DNA from: Enterobacter cancerogenus
GTDB taxonomy: Bacteria > Pseudomonadota > Gammaproteobacteria > Enterobacterales > Enterobacteriaceae
Direction: 5' to 3'
Assembly: GCF_019047785.1 (NCBI RefSeq)
Contig: NZ_CP077290.1
Location: 3,348,001-3,412,000 of the forward strand
DNA length: 64,000 nucleotides
Positions 11,568-20,734 of the stretch are shown piece after piece. Every line of letters starts with the position of its first letter. Positions within the stretch are counted from its first letter, which is position 1. A program made the position numbers and the translations under genes. A model generated the notes under the pieces. That model worked only from the letters and a program-made list of their open reading frames with translations, ran no database searches and was not told the DNA's origin.

Positions 11568-12869
11568 ATGTCTGAGCAAATCAATCCTTTATGGACGCAG
11601 TTTATTCGTGCGGTGCAGGAAGAAGTTAAGCCTGCCCTGGGGTGTACGGAACCTGTCTCTCTGGCGCTGGCCTGTGCGATTGCCGCTGAGCAGCTGGGCG
11701 CTGAGGTCACGAAAATTGAGGCGTGGGTATCGCCAAACCTGATGAAAAACGGTCTGGGCGTTACGGTGCCCGGTACTGGCATGGTCGGCCTGCCGATTGC
11801 GGCGGCGCTGGGGGCCATTGGCGGCAACGCGCAGGCCGGGCTGGAGGTGTTGAAAGATGCCACGCCTGAGGCGCTGGCGCGCGCCAAAGCCTTGCTGGAG
11901 GCCGGTCTGGTGCAGGTGAAACTGCAAGAGCCGTGCGATGAGATCCTCTATTCCCGCGCCTGTGTTTACGCCGGAGAGGCCTCTGCGATGGTGACCATCG
12001 CAGGGGGGCATACGCGCGTTGTCGAGGTGGTGTGCCGGGGCGAAACGCGCTTTACGCTCGACGAGCCGCAGGGCGAGGTGAACGCCGATCCCCTGTCGGT
12101 ACTTTCGGACACCACGCTTGCTCAGATTATGGCGTTTGCCGAACAGGTTCCGTTCGGGGCGATCCGCTTTATTCTGCAAGCAGGGGAGTTGAACGATGCG
12201 CTCTCCCGGGAGGGGCTGAGCGGTAAATGGGGGCTGCACATTGGCGCAACGCTCACTAAGCAACGCGCGCGCGGCTGGCTGGCGCAGGATGTCGGGTCGG
12301 ATATCGTTATCCGCACCAGCGCGGCGTCAGATGCGCGTATGGGCGGGGCGACGCTCCCGGCGATGAGCAACTCGGGTTCCGGCAACCAGGGGATCGCCGC
12401 GACCATGCCTGTGGTGGTCGTGGCAGAGCACGTACAGGCCGATCAAGAGCGGCTTGCCCGGGCGCTGATGCTCTCGCACCTGTCGGCTATCTACATCCAT
12501 CATCAGCTTCCACGTTTATCCGCACTGTGTGCGGCAACGACGGCAGCAATGGGCGCTGCGGCTGGGATGGCGTGGCTGATGGGCGGAGGCTACCAGACCA
12601 TTGCCATGGCGATCGGCAGCATGATCGGGGATGTCAGCGGGATGATCTGCGATGGCGCATCGAACAGCTGCGCGATGAAGGTCTCTACCAGCGTAGGCAG
12701 CGCCTGGAAAGCGGTGATGATGGCGCTGGATGAAACGGCCGTGACGGGCAACGAAGGGATTGTGGCGCACGACGTGGAGCAGTCTATCGCTAATCTGTGC
12801 GCGCTGGCGTGTCGTTCAATGCAGGCAACGGATCGGCAGATTATTGAGATAATGGCGAGTAAGGTGTAA
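11568..12869 (+). CDS. cyuA: L-cysteine desulfidase CyuA (YhaM, UPF0597)
   Basis: Cytoplasmic enzyme that degrades L-cysteine to pyruvate, ammonia and sulfide; probably an Fe-S dehydratase of the serine dehydratase alpha-like fold. The cysteine motifs expected for the cluster are visible: LGCTEP near residue 27, EPCDEI, and [11 protein letters not shown] in the last quarter. I chose the ATG at 11568, preceded by AAGG and matching the usual MSEQxNPLW-type N-terminus. A GTG at 11550, immediately after the GAGGAG that could serve it poorly, is the alternative. With cyuP it forms a cysteine-responsive two-gene operon, in E. coli under DecR/CyuR. Confidence 0.92.
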   Translation: MSEQINPLWTQFIRAVQEEVKPALGCTEPVSLALACAIAAEQLGAEVTKIEAWVSPNLMKNGLGVTVPGTGMVGLPIAAALGAIGGNAQAGLEVLKDATPEALARAKALLEAGLVQVKLQEPCDEILYSRACVYAGEASAMVTIAGGHTRVVEVVCRGETRFTLDEPQGEVNADPLSVLSDTTLAQIMAFAEQVPFGAIRFILQAGELNDALSREGLSGKWGLHIGATLTKQRARGWLAQDVGSDIVIRTSAASDARMGGATLPAMSNSGSGNQGIAATMPVVVVAEHVQADQERLARALMLSHLSAIYIHHQLPRLSALCAATTAAMGAAAGMAWLMGGGYQTIAMAIGSMIGDVSGMICDGASNSCAMKVSTSVGSAWKAVMMALDETAVTGNEGIVAHDVEQSIANLCALACRSMQATDRQIIEIMASKV

Positions 12870-12875
12870 AGAATT

Positions 12876-12954
12876 CCCCTCACCCCAACCCCTCTCCCCA
12901 AAGGGGCGAGGGGCTCGATCGTTCCCTCTCCTCTTTGGGGAGAGGGGTAAGGTT
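12876..12954. repeat. Palindromic CCCTCACCCC/GGGGAGAGGG repeat
   Basis: Two head-to-head halves of the CCCTCACCCCAACCCCTCTCCCC family with intervening GGGGAGAGGG, lying between convergent cyuA and yhaK. The same family occurs at 16792, 25429 and 33338. It can fold into a long hairpin and may work as a shared transcription barrier. Confidence 0.75.
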
Positions 12955-12957
12955 TAA

Positions 12958-13659
12958 TTAAACCGGCAAATCAATCAGCAGTGCCCGCAGCGGCGTATCG
13001 GCAACCAGCGTAATATTCGCTTCGTCGCGAATAAACGCCCCGTCACCGCAGGTAAGCGCTTCTTTCTCTTCCGTATGCGTGACGGCGTGCACCGTCCCGT
13101 GAATCGACTGCAGGTATGCACGCGGGCCGTGAAGCTGCACGCTAACCTGTTCGCCTTTCTTCAGCTCGATGTGGTGCAACCATACCTGCTGGCGCAGTTG
13201 CAGGCTGCCGTTGCTGCCGTCCGGGGAGGCAATCAGCTGCTGCTGACCGCCTTTCAGATCCAGCTTCTGTACCAGCGGATTTTCCCGCTCCGGGCAGGCA
13301 TCTAACCACAGCTGCATGCGGGTCAGCGTGTTGTCTTTGCTGAGGTTGTGCTCGCTATAGCTAATGCCCGGCTGCGTTGAAATCAGTAAGGCTTCGCCAG
13401 CCTTCGCCTGGACATGATTGCCCTCGCTATCGCGGTATTCTGCCTCGCCTTCCAGGATCAGGTTCAAAATATCGACTTTCGGGTACGTACGCGGCTGGAA
13501 AGAGGCGCCAGGGGCGAGCACTTCCTGATTCAACACGCGCAGTGAGGCGTAACCGAGGAGTTTCGGGTCAAAGTAGTGTCCAAAGGAGAAGGTGTAGCGC
13601 GCCTGCAGCCAACCGAAATCGGCTTGTCCGCACTGTTTAGCTGTTCTTGTCGTAATCAT
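12958..13659 (-). CDS. yhaK: Pirin-like bicupin protein YhaK
   Basis: Cytosolic bicupin of the pirin family with 233 residues, the same length as E. coli YhaK. The N-terminal cupin contains the FSFGHYFDPKLLGYASLRV pirin signature (about residues 24-42) and the later KVDILNLILEGEAEY strand pair. The metal-site histidines of true pirins are partly replaced in this subfamily. In E. coli YhaK has been linked to oxidative and chlorine stress sensing, but its reaction is not settled. It is divergent from yhaJ. Confidence 0.92.
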   Translation of the reverse strand: MITTRTAKQCGQADFGWLQARYTFSFGHYFDPKLLGYASLRVLNQEVLAPGASFQPRTYPKVDILNLILEGEAEYRDSEGNHVQAKAGEALLISTQPGISYSEHNLSKDNTLTRMQLWLDACPERENPLVQKLDLKGGQQQLIASPDGSNGSLQLRQQVWLHHIELKKGEQVSVQLHGPRAYLQSIHGTVHAVTHTEEKEALTCGDGAFIRDEANITLVADTPLRALLIDLPV

Positions 13660-13763
13660 AAACTTGACCTCTCTTTACACTAAAACAATGGTAAAGGTAT
13701 GGACGCTGCATTGTTAGCCAGATATTCTGCCCGGTATGTTCAAATTTCCTGAATGAGAACGAG

Positions 13764-14666
13764 ATGGCTAAAGAGAGAGCATTGACGCTTGAGGCGCTTC
13801 GCGTCATGGACGCAATAGACCGTCGCGGCAGCTTTGCCGCAGCGGCAGATGAACTGGGGCGCGTTCCGTCTGCGCTGAGCTACACCATGCAGAAGCTGGA
13901 GGAAGAGCTGGACGTAGTGCTGTTCGACCGCTCCGGTCATCGAACAAAATTCACCAATGTAGGCCGTATGCTGCTTGAGCGCGGGCGCGTGCTGCTGGAA
14001 GCGGCAGACAAGCTGACAACCGATGCCGAAGCCCTGGCCCGCGGCTGGGAAACGCACCTGACGCTGGTCACGGAAGCGCTGGTCCCGACCGAGGCGCTGT
14101 TCCCGCTGGTGGAGCGTCTGGCGGACAAGGCCAATACCCAGCTGTCGATCATCACCGAAGTGCTGGCCGGTGCCTGGGAGCGTCTGGAGACGGGGCGAGC
14201 GGATATCGTGATCGCGCCGGACATGCACTTCCGTTCTTCCTCAGAGATTAACTCGAAAAAACTCTACAGCGTGATGAACGTCTACGTCGCGGCACCGGAT
14301 CACCCGATCCACCAGGAGGCGGAGCCGCTCTCAGAGGTGACGCGCGTGAAATATCGCGGCGTGGCGGTCGCCGATACCGCACGCGAGCGCCCGGTGTTAA
14401 CGGTGCAGCTGCTGGATAAACAGCCGCGCCTGACCGTCACGTCACTGGAAGATAAACGTCAGGCGTTGCTGGCAGGTTTAGGTGTTGCCACTATGCCGTA
14501 TCCGTTTGTTGAAAAGGATATTGCCGAAGGGCGGCTGCGGGTTGTCAGCCCGGAGTACACCAGCGAAGTGGATATCATTATGGCGTGGCGACGCGACAGC
14601 ATGGGCGAGGCGAAGTCATGGTGCTTACGCGAAATCCCGAAGCTCTTTGCGCATTACAATAAATAA
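13764..14666 (+). CDS. yhaJ: LysR-family regulator YhaJ
   Basis: LysR-type regulator with 300 residues. The N-terminal winged HTH (about residues 7-65, GSFAAAADELGRVPSALSY) and the periplasmic-binding-like effector domain are complete. The gene is divergent from yhaK across a 104-base promoter gap, the arrangement in which LysR regulators commonly control the neighbour. In E. coli YhaJ has been connected with virulence gene control and with sensing of aromatic compounds. The start ATG follows an ACGAG ribosome site. Confidence 0.92.
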   Translation: MAKERALTLEALRVMDAIDRRGSFAAAADELGRVPSALSYTMQKLEEELDVVLFDRSGHRTKFTNVGRMLLERGRVLLEAADKLTTDAEALARGWETHLTLVTEALVPTEALFPLVERLADKANTQLSIITEVLAGAWERLETGRADIVIAPDMHFRSSSEINSKKLYSVMNVYVAAPDHPIHQEAEPLSEVTRVKYRGVAVADTARERPVLTVQLLDKQPRLTVTSLEDKRQALLAGLGVATMPYPFVEKDIAEGRLRVVSPEYTSEVDIIMAWRRDSMGEAKSWCLREIPKLFAHYNK

Positions 14667-14670
14667 GCGT

Positions 14671-14701
14671 GTAGGCCCGGTAAGCGTCAGCGCCACCGGG
14701 C
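14671..14701. repeat. REP element
   Basis: GTAGGCCCGGTAAGCGTCAGCGCCACCGGGC type palindrome between convergent yhaJ and yhaH; one of about ten REP units in the window. Confidence 0.85.
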
Positions 14702-14707
14702 AATAAT

Positions 14708-15073
14708 TTACGCAGCGATCTTAGGATCCGGGCCAAAGCGGTTTTCGCCCGGCGTGCCGCGTTGGCAGTTGAAAATCAGAATTACCAGCCAGCCGATAAT
14801 CGGGATCAACAGCAGCAGTAGCCACCAGGCTGAACGGTCGGTATCGTGCAGACGCCGGAACTGGACGGCCCAGGACGGCAGCAGAATAAAGATCCCATAG
14901 ATTGACGTAAGAATGCCTTCCCCGCCGTCCCGCTGCCAGCCGAGTAGTTTATCAACAATACCCAGCACCATGAGCAGGACGAAGTTCACCAGAATGAACA
15001 TCCAGTACTCTTTGCGGCGGGCGCGGCCACCAAATCCAACGTAATTGCGCAGTACTTTTAAATACCAGTCCAT
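14708..15073 (-). CDS. yhaH: DUF805 inner-membrane protein YhaH
   Basis: Small inner-membrane protein of the DUF805 family, 121 residues with three to four hydrophobic segments. The family hallmarks GRARRKEYWMF near residue 17, RRLHDTDRSAWW near residue 76 and a C-terminal PGENRFGPDP are all present. E. coli carries a tandem pair, yhaH and yhaI; only one member is present here, and its length and C-terminus match YhaH better. The function of the family is unknown. Confidence 0.88.
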   Translation of the reverse strand: MDWYLKVLRNYVGFGGRARRKEYWMFILVNFVLLMVLGIVDKLLGWQRDGGEGILTSIYGIFILLPSWAVQFRRLHDTDRSAWWLLLLLIPIIGWLVILIFNCQRGTPGENRFGPDPKIAA

Positions 15074-15148
15074 TTTCCTTGCCTCATTAATCAGTCAATC
15101 ACTTGTTTTCTAAGCGATCGAGGTAAGAATAGATGGATATTGTGAATT

Positions 15149-15174
15149 AAAAAAGGGCATCTATTGATACCCTT
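15149..15174 (-). terminator. Terminator after yqjG
   Basis: On the minus strand an AAGGG/CCCTT hairpin is followed by six T residues just beyond the yqjG stop codon. Confidence 0.75.
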
Positions 15175-15179
15175 CATAT

Positions 15180-16166
15180 TTATCCAAAACGGACGTCACG
15201 CCCGTGCGGTTCATCCAGATCCTGCCATGGCCCAATTGAGATAATGCCCGTTGGGTTGATGGTCTTATGGCTGCGATAGTAGTGGGTGCGGATATGGTCA
15301 AAATCGACCGTTTCAGCAATGCCTGGCGTCTGGTAGATATCGCGCAGGAAACCGTGCAGATTCAGGTAATCACCGATGCGATGTTTATCGCACTTAAAGT
15401 GGGTGACGTAGACCGGATCGAAACGGATCAGCGTGGTCCACAGGCGAATATCCGCCTCTGTCAGGCGATCGCCCGTCAGGTAGCGGTGCTGGCCGAGGAT
15501 CTGCTCCAGGCGTTCCAGCGACTCGAACACTTTCCCGACCGCCTCATCGTAGGCTTCCTGGCTGGTGGCAAAACCGGCTTTATAGACGCCGTTGTTAACG
15601 TTGTCGTAGATCCAGCTATTCAGTTCGTCGATTTTATCGCGCAGTTCCACCGGGTAGTAGTCTCCGGCGAGTGCGCCGTGAGCATCAAACGCGGTGTTGA
15701 ACATGCGGATGATCTCCGCAGACTCATTGCTGACGATGGTCTGGTTTTTTTTGTCCCACAGGACCGGCACGGTGACGCGCCCGGTGTAGTGCGGGTCGGC
15801 ACGCAGATAGAGCTGGTACAGGAAATCGTGGTGATAAAGATCATCGCCGGTGGCTGCCGGGAAGTTGCTGTCGAACGTCCAGCCGTTTTCCATCATCAGC
15901 GGGTTAACAACCGACACCGGGATCAGCGACTCAAGGCCTTTCAGTTTGCGTACAATCAACGTGCGGTGCGCCCACGGGCAGGCGAGAGAAACATACAGAT
16001 GATACCGATCTTTCTCGGCCGCAAAGCCGCCTTCGCCGCTTGGGCCGGGTGCGCCATCGGCGGTCAGCCAGTTACGGAAGGCGGAAACGGAGCGCTTAAA
16101 GCGTCCGCCGGTGGATTTGGTGTCATACCAGACATCCTGCCAGACGCCGTCTACAAGTTGTCCCAT
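15180..16166 (-). CDS. yqjG: Glutathionyl-hydroquinone reductase YqjG
   Basis: Xi-class glutathione transferase that reductively removes glutathione from glutathionyl-hydroquinones in the cytosol. It has 328 residues, identical in length to E. coli YqjG. The catalytic Cys63 lies in SLACPWAHRT at the start of the thioredoxin-fold domain, and the C-terminal all-helical GST domain includes GQHRYLTGDRLTEADIRLW. yqjF lies upstream on the same strand with a strong hairpin between them, so the two are probably only partly co-transcribed. Confidence 0.95.
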   Translation of the reverse strand: MGQLVDGVWQDVWYDTKSTGGRFKRSVSAFRNWLTADGAPGPSGEGGFAAEKDRYHLYVSLACPWAHRTLIVRKLKGLESLIPVSVVNPLMMENGWTFDSNFPAATGDDLYHHDFLYQLYLRADPHYTGRVTVPVLWDKKNQTIVSNESAEIIRMFNTAFDAHGALAGDYYPVELRDKIDELNSWIYDNVNNGVYKAGFATSQEAYDEAVGKVFESLERLEQILGQHRYLTGDRLTEADIRLWTTLIRFDPVYVTHFKCDKHRIGDYLNLHGFLRDIYQTPGIAETVDFDHIRTHYYRSHKTINPTGIISIGPWQDLDEPHGRDVRFG

Positions 16167-16190
16167 TTTTTTCTCCTCCGTCAGATAGCA

Positions 16191-16216
16191 AAAGCGAGGA
16201 GATGTCTCCTCGCTTT
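16191..16216 (-). terminator. Hairpin between yqjF and yqjG
   Basis: A near-perfect inverted repeat AAAGCGAGGAG/CTCCTCGCTTT with a very short loop, just after the yqjF stop. The T run is short, so it may attenuate rather than stop transcription. Confidence 0.7.
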
Positions 16217-16236
16217 GTTCATTCAGTATAGCGTGC

Positions 16237-16629
16237 TTACCACTTCTTATTCAGAACGCGGTCGATGCTGTATGCGCCCGGGCCGGTGATGGCCAGCAGC
16301 AGGAAGCCGCCTGCGATGGTCAGATTTTTCATGAACATCAGGGAGTTCACGCCTTCCGCAAAGTTGCTGTGGAAGATGAACGCCGTCAGCAGGGTGAAGC
16401 CTGCGGTGAACAGGGCGGTGGTACGGGTCAGGAAGCCAAACAGCACGGCCAGACCGCCACCAAATTCAAGAAGGATGGTCAGCGGCAGCAGGAACCCCGG
16501 AACGCCCATCGCTTCCATGTATTGTTGAGTGCCTGCATAGCCGGTGATTTTGCCCCAGCCTGCGGTGATAAACAGCACAGGCATCAAAATACGTGCGACC
16601 AGTACGCCAACATCTTCTAATTTTTTCAT
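16237..16629 (-). CDS. yqjF: DoxX-family inner-membrane protein YqjF
   Basis: Four-helix inner-membrane protein of the DoxX/SURF4-like family, 130 residues. The first helix carries VARILMPVLFITAGWGKI and the second pair the glycine-rich LLEFGGGLAVLFGF. E. coli yqjF responds to nitroaromatic compounds through a regulator, and its product is thought to be quinone-linked; its position next to the quinone-thioether reductase gene yqjG supports a shared redox role. Biochemical function is not established. Confidence 0.9.
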   Translation of the reverse strand: MKKLEDVGVLVARILMPVLFITAGWGKITGYAGTQQYMEAMGVPGFLLPLTILLEFGGGLAVLFGFLTRTTALFTAGFTLLTAFIFHSNFAEGVNSLMFMKNLTIAGGFLLLAITGPGAYSIDRVLNKKW

Positions 16630-16791
16630 TTTACTCTCCAGGAAACCACATACGCGGCATAACGTTATTTATGTGCAAATTCGGGTAGATACCGCGTCTT
16701 TGCTGTCGATGGAGAGGAGTGTAAACGGGGCGGAAAAGAATTGTTAGCTAGGAAAACTGTCAATCTTCTTCAAAGATATTGAGTAAAAAGA

Positions 16792-16880
16792 GGTGCGCGC
16801 TGGTGCCCTCACCCCAACCCTCTCCCACGGGGAGAGGGCGCAAAAACAAAAAACGGTAACCTGAGTTACCGTTTTGCTTT
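16792..16880. repeat. Composite repeat: palindrome plus terminator hairpin
   Basis: Begins GGTGCGCGCTGGTGCCCTCACC, contains the CTCTCCCACGGGGAGAG palindrome and then an AAACGGTAACCTGAGTTACC hairpin flanked by TTTTGCTTTTACCTCG. The same module, in the same order, is present at 25429-25521, so the palindrome and the terminator appear to travel together. Confidence 0.75.
16851..16875 (-). terminator. Terminator after yqjK
   Basis: AAACGGTAAC/GTTACCGTTT perfect stem; on the minus strand the T-rich side follows the yqjK stop codon by about 35 bases. Confidence 0.8.
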
Positions 16881-16909
16881 TACCTCGAAGCCGTCACCCG
16901 ACGAGAAGG

Positions 16910-17206
16910 CTACCGCAACTGCTGCTGGCGCAGCGTGGTCTTGACCAGACGCCAGGCGCTCCAGACACCAAAGCCGCGGCGGGCCCAGCGGATCAGCATA
17001 TTGGGATGCCGAACCGTCCAGATAGCCATGACGCTACTGCCGACCAGCGCCCAGGAGCGCAGGCTCAGGACAGTATTCCAGCCACGGTCAAAACGACGCG
17101 TGGATGCTATCCAGTCACGACGGCTGGCGGACAGATCCAGCCGTTGCTGCTGGATCTGGCTCAACAGATACGCTTTTCGCTTTTGACGTTCGGCTGCGCT
17201 GCTCAC
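16910..17206 (-). CDS. yqjK: Small protein YqjK
   Basis: 98-residue protein of the YqjK-like family. The N-terminal half is basic and helical (RKAYLLSQIQQQRLDLSASRRDW). A central hydrophobic stretch (LRSWALVGSSVMAIW, about residues 49-63) is a probable membrane anchor. Its start codon overlaps the 3' end of yqjE by four bases, so the two are translationally coupled in the yqjC-D-E-K cluster. Function is unknown; synteny and sequence identify it. Confidence 0.9.
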   Translation of the reverse strand: MSSAAERQKRKAYLLSQIQQQRLDLSASRRDWIASTRRFDRGWNTVLSLRSWALVGSSVMAIWTVRHPNMLIRWARRGFGVWSAWRLVKTTLRQQQLR

Positions 17207-17601
17207 GATTTGTCATCCTCCAGAAGCGAGCGATCGTTGGCTAGCTCCTGGCGAGTGTGGCGCATGAAGGTAGACGTGCGGGCTTTGTGAAGCGTCCAGA
17301 CGCCACCGATCAATGCCCCAACCAGCAGAACCACGGTCGTTGCAATCATCGCGTTAAGACGATACTGCGGATCGATGGCCCAGATGATCAATACCATCAG
17401 GCTCATCAGACCAAACGCGGCGAAGAGCATGGTAAGCCCGAGCATCAGTAGCATCTGGAAGAGGTTGGCTTTCTCTTCTTCCAGCTCGACTACCGCCAGG
17501 CGGACGCGCGTTTCGGCAATCCCGACCAGCGTCGTTAAGATACGCTGACCGATGCCGAGGACGTTATTAGCAGGCCCTTGTGCGTGACGTGGATCTTCCA
17601 T
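17203..17601 (-). CDS. yqjE: Inner-membrane protein YqjE
   Basis: About 132-residue membrane protein of the phage holin superfamily III (YqjE-like). Two transmembrane helices lie in the middle (ANLFQMLLMLGLTMLFAAFG and the following IATTVVLLVGALIGGVW), flanked by a coiled VRLAVVELEEEK segment and an acidic tail. I start it at the ATG at 17601, which gives the familiar MEDPRHAQGP N-terminus; the frame is open upstream only because it overlaps yqjD. The start lies two bases after the yqjD stop, and the gene is probably coupled to yqjD and yqjK. Role unknown. Confidence 0.9.
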   Translation of the reverse strand: MEDPRHAQGPANNVLGIGQRILTTLVGIAETRVRLAVVELEEEKANLFQMLLMLGLTMLFAAFGLMSLMVLIIWAIDPQYRLNAMIATTVVLLVGALIGGVWTLHKARTSTFMRHTRQELANDRSLLEDDKS

Positions 17602-17603
17602 AA

Positions 17604-17909
17604 TCAACGACGCGTCGACAGGACACCCAGCACCACGCCAATCGCGGCACCAATACCTACGCCAGTCCATGGATTGTCACGCACATACTCGTCAGCGCGC
17701 GCGGCAGCTTCACGCGTCTGTTTTGCCAGCACATCGCCGGTTTCACCCAGGCGGTAACGGCTCTCTTTCAGTGCTTTCTCGGCTTTGCTGCGCAGTTTGC
17801 TGACTTCATCTTTTGATTTGTCGGCAGAGGAGCTAAGCACCTCTTCCAGGGTGTCTGCCAGGGATTTCAGTTCAGCGCGTAGGTTTTCTGACGTCGTATC
17901 TTTTGACAT
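17604..17909 (-). CDS. yqjD: Ribosome-associated membrane protein YqjD
   Basis: 101-residue DUF883/ElaB-YqjD-YgaM family protein. It has a soluble, heptad-rich N-terminal part (residues 1-75) and a C-terminal tail anchor (WTGVGIGAAIGVVLGVL) ending in STRR. E. coli YqjD binds 70S and 100S ribosomes at the inner membrane in stationary phase, under RpoS control. It heads the D-E-K cluster here. Confidence 0.92.
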   Translation of the reverse strand: MSKDTTSENLRAELKSLADTLEEVLSSSADKSKDEVSKLRSKAEKALKESRYRLGETGDVLAKQTREAAARADEYVRDNPWTGVGIGAAIGVVLGVLSTRR

Positions 17910-17938
17910 GATTCTCTCCTGTTGAGATTTCCGTTAAC

Positions 17939-18307
17939 TCAATATTCGCGAGCTTCCAGCGCTTTCAGGTCGTCCTGCGCCTCTTGCAGCTTTTTCTCAC
18001 GCTTGGCAATTTTTTCCGCATCACCTTTCTCTTTCGCTTCCTGCAGGTCTTGACGGCGCTCGGCAATCTCGTCCTTTTGTTCAGCGATTTTTTTCTGATG
18101 ATCGGCACGCAGTTTGCTGTCCGTGCAGTTCTCTTTCACTTCGCTTAACGCTTTTTTCAGACCGTCAATACGGTGCTGATTATTATGCTTTTCGGCATAA
18201 CTGATTTCGCGTTGAATGTCCTTTTCTTTCTCCTGACAGAGAGTGTTCGCGAAGGACGCTGTGCTTAAAGAAAAAAGGGCCAGAGCCAGAGTCATGCGGT
18301 ATTTCAT
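17939..18307 (-). CDS. yqjC: Periplasmic DUF1090 protein YqjC
   Basis: 122-residue exported protein of the DUF1090 family. A signal peptide (MKYRMTLALALFSLSTASFA) is followed by a mature helical protein rich in Lys/Glu heptads, with two conserved cysteines (TLCQEKE, ENCTDS). The start at 18307 is chosen because it gives the signal peptide and the standard length; the frame extends upstream without support. In E. coli it is part of the osmotic/base stress yqjCDEK set. Function not known. Confidence 0.9.
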   Translation of the reverse strand: MKYRMTLALALFSLSTASFANTLCQEKEKDIQREISYAEKHNNQHRIDGLKKALSEVKENCTDSKLRADHQKKIAEQKDEIAERRQDLQEAKEKGDAEKIAKREKKLQEAQDDLKALEAREY

Positions 18308-18449
18308 TATCGAAACCTTCCATTGTGTTACGGCGTGAGCCGTTTCCAGTTCATTGCGGAGAACATCTGAGGGGTGCTCCGCGTACTTAAGCATAGTAAG
18401 TAAACGGGGGATTCACCAAAGTTAGTGAAAAGATTCGGAATCCTGGTAA

Positions 18450-18833
18450 TTAACCAAACCGATGCGAGGTATCGCGAAGACGTGATAACCACGCCGCTGG
18501 CTGGCTGTCATCATCCTGCTGCGCGATGATGTAACCGCGCGGCAGCGTTCGGTCGAGTACCGCTTTCGCGGCGGCACTTTGCGCACTGGAATCAAACTTT
18601 ATCAGCAGCACGTCGTTCTGCGGCGTAATGCTCTTAAAACGAATGCCGTTCGCATCCAGATGATGCCAGACGGAAAAACCGTCCGGCACGCTGGCACCCT
18701 GATTCACAGAACGTATCGCCAGCGTAGATTCCTGATTCTGCACCGCCGTCCATGCCAGGAACAGGGCGATGAACATCAATAACGCAATCATGGCCCAGGA
18801 CAAGCGGCGAAGGGCGAGCGGAGAGATAACCAT
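18450..18833 (-). CDS. mzrA: EnvZ/OmpR modulator MzrA
   Basis: 127-residue bitopic inner-membrane protein that links the CpxAR and EnvZ/OmpR systems by interacting with EnvZ. One N-terminal transmembrane helix (about residues 11-32) is followed by a periplasmic domain with the conserved [22 protein letters not shown] and [10 protein letters not shown] segments. It begins two bases after the yqjA stop, so yqjA-mzrA form one CpxR-type operon. The start at 18833 matches the family length. Confidence 0.92.
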   Translation of the reverse strand: MVISPLALRRLSWAMIALLMFIALFLAWTAVQNQESTLAIRSVNQGASVPDGFSVWHHLDANGIRFKSITPQNDVLLIKFDSSAQSAAAKAVLDRTLPRGYIIAQQDDDSQPAAWLSRLRDTSHRFG

Positions 18834-18835
18834 GG

Positions 18836-19498
18836 TTAGCTCCTTGCCCCGTATTTCTTCTTCCACAGCACGACCAGCGAACCGACCAGACCGACAACCA
18901 GCAGCACAACCGGCAGCAGCATCAGGCAGGACATCAGCTGATCTTCATATTTCATGAATACCGGTGTTTTACCAAGGGCGTAGCCGAGCGTGGTGAGGAT
19001 CAGCACCCACAGCAGGCCGCTCATCCAGTTGAAGAACTGGAAGCGCGTGCTGCTCAGCCCGGAAAGGCCGGCGATGGTCGGCAGCAGGGTGCGGACAAAC
19101 GCGATAAAGCGTGCAATCAGCAGGGCAGATAGCCCGTGCTTATGGAAAAGGTGGTGCGCTCGCTGGTGGTAATGGGCCGGGAGGTGCGAGAGCCAGTTTT
19201 GTACGATGCGCGTGTTGCCCAGCCATCGGCCCTGAATATAGCTCACCCAGCAGCCGAGGCTGGCGGCAATAGTCAGAAGCAAAACGGTTTGCGGGAACGC
19301 CATGGCCCCTTTGGCACACAGCACGCCAACCAGAACCAGCAGGCTGTCGCCGGGTAAAAAGGCGGCAGGAAGCAATCCGTTCTCAAGGAACAGGATCATA
19401 AAGAGGACGAAATAGAGCATGCCAATCATGGAGGGATTGGCCAGCGTTTCAAAATCCTGCGCCCACAAGGCCTGCAGAAGTTGGGTCAAAAGTTCCAT
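18836..19498 (-). CDS. yqjA: DedA-family membrane protein YqjA
   Basis: 220-residue DedA (SNARE-associated/VTT) inner-membrane protein needed, with its paralogue YghB, for proton-motive-force-dependent processes such as alkaline growth and division protein export. Typical features are the [14 protein letters not shown] segment near residue 40, the conserved Arg-containing [15 protein letters not shown] motif and several membrane helices. Downstream mzrA is coupled. E. coli transcribes it from a CpxR-activated promoter; I could not identify a clear CpxR box here. Confidence 0.94.
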   Translation of the reverse strand: MELLTQLLQALWAQDFETLANPSMIGMLYFVLFMILFLENGLLPAAFLPGDSLLVLVGVLCAKGAMAFPQTVLLLTIAASLGCWVSYIQGRWLGNTRIVQNWLSHLPAHYHQRAHHLFHKHGLSALLIARFIAFVRTLLPTIAGLSGLSSTRFQFFNWMSGLLWVLILTTLGYALGKTPVFMKYEDQLMSCLMLLPVVLLVVGLVGSLVVLWKKKYGARS

Positions 19499-19841
19499 TC
19501 AGTGTTCCTGGAAATCGGTTAACGTCACGCCTGTTATCCGGGTAAAACAGCACGGCGACATTATTGTGATTTCATTGTGGTCGCTCGCGGACACATTACG
19601 ATGTGGCCAACACTGTTCCCTGTTAATTGGCTGGTTAGCAAGCACTAACTTACAAAATAGCGAATTGAATCCAATTGTAACAAAGCCCAACCATCTGCGT
19701 CACAGAATTTGCAGGGATGAGATGATTTTGGCGTAACCCCAGGAGGGGCGCGAGGGGATTTACAAAGGCTGACACTCTATATATTTGCTTACCCACCTTT
19801 GGCGTAAGGCGCAACGAAGCGCCTGCCAGCGATAAGGCAAG
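19499..19841. other. Gap between yqjA promoter side and exuR 3' end
   Basis: 343 bases, AT-rich near 19600-19690. It must contain the yqjA promoter on the minus strand and the end of the exuR transcript. No gene, convincing CpxR box, or strong terminator was recognised. Confidence 0.5.
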
Positions 19842-20618
19842 CTATTTTGCCAGACTGGACGCCGTATCGAGATGAACGACAGGATTATCGGCAAAAAGAT
19901 AGCGGTCTGCGTTAAATTCGAAGTCGTCACTGGTTTCGTTGAACAACATCTGCTTGGTATTTTCCAGATGCTGCCACATCGCCAGTTTGGCCGCGTGCGG
20001 GTCTTTGCGAATCAACGCCTTAAGGATTTGGTCGTGATCGTCGCACCAGTTATCGACGGTGCGGGAATCGATGTGATCGTGCAGTTTCTTCCAGTACGGG
20101 TTATGAACGCGCTGAGTCCACATTTTTTCAACGATTGCCGCCAGCGCCGTGTTCTGGGTTGCCAGGGCGACCTGCACGTGGAACTGTAAATCCCATTCAG
20201 AATCGCGGAAGCATTTTTCCTTACGCGCGTTATCCTGAATTTCCATCAGCTTCATGATGTCCTGTTTGGTCACCTGCGTGGCGGCAAATTCAGCGATGTT
20301 GCTCTCAATCAGCTGGCGGGCCTGCAGCAGTTCAAACGGACCGTAGTTGGCGAACTCCAGGCTTTCGTCCGGTGCCGGGGAGTGTTTTGCCTGATTCGAG
20401 ATGACGTGAATGCCGGAGCCTTTGCGCACCTCAACATAGCCTTCGACTTCCAGCATGATGATTGCTTCGCGCACAACCGTGCGGCTCACGCTCTTTTCAT
20501 CCGCGATAAAGCGCTCAGCGGGAAGTTTGTCACCGACAAGATACACCCCTTGCTCGATGCGATCTTTCAGCTCGGCAGCAAGTTGTTGATATAAACGTCG
20601 TGGTTCGGTGATTTCCAT
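19842..20618 (-). CDS. exuR: Hexuronate regulon repressor ExuR (GntR/FCD)
   Basis: 258-residue FadR-subfamily GntR repressor of the hexuronate genes exuT and uxaCA, released by galacturonate/glucuronate-derived inducers. The N-terminal winged HTH covers residues 6-75 ([25 protein letters not shown]). The C-terminal helical FCD effector domain contains the usual metal-binding His/Asp positions. An operator-like palindrome lies 29 bases upstream of its start, suggesting self-control. Confidence 0.95.
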   Translation of the reverse strand: MEITEPRRLYQQLAAELKDRIEQGVYLVGDKLPAERFIADEKSVSRTVVREAIIMLEVEGYVEVRKGSGIHVISNQAKHSPAPDESLEFANYGPFELLQARQLIESNIAEFAATQVTKQDIMKLMEIQDNARKEKCFRDSEWDLQFHVQVALATQNTALAAIVEKMWTQRVHNPYWKKLHDHIDSRTVDNWCDDHDQILKALIRKDPHAAKLAMWQHLENTKQMLFNETSDDFEFNADRYLFADNPVVHLDTASSLAK

Positions 20619-20646
20619 ATGCGCTCCAGGCAGGGTACGGCGGATT

Positions 20647-20662
20647 ATTTGTTATACCACTT
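20647..20662 (-). promoter_or_regulatory. Probable ExuR operator before exuR
   Basis: Minus-strand AAGTGGTATAACAAAT shares 13 of 16 bases with the operator candidate before exuT and resembles the TTGGTATACCAA-type UxuR/ExuR sites. Confidence 0.6.
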
Positions 20663-20691
20663 CTGCGCGCCAGTCTCCAGATTTTGCCATC

Positions 20692-20717
20692 AAAAAAGCC
20701 GCCCGAAGGCGGCTTTT
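20692..20717 (-). terminator. Terminator after exuT
   Basis: Minus-strand stem AAAAGCCGCC/GGCGGCTTTT ending in six T residues, between exuT and exuR. It separates the two transcription units. Confidence 0.88.
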
Positions 20718-20734
20718 GCCGGGTGCCGCTCGCG

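Noticed and set aside
12876..12954. Possible CRISPR or rRNA-like repeat in CCCTCACCC tracts
   Set aside because: Copies are isolated, palindromic and intergenic; there is no regular spacer array and no cas gene in the window.
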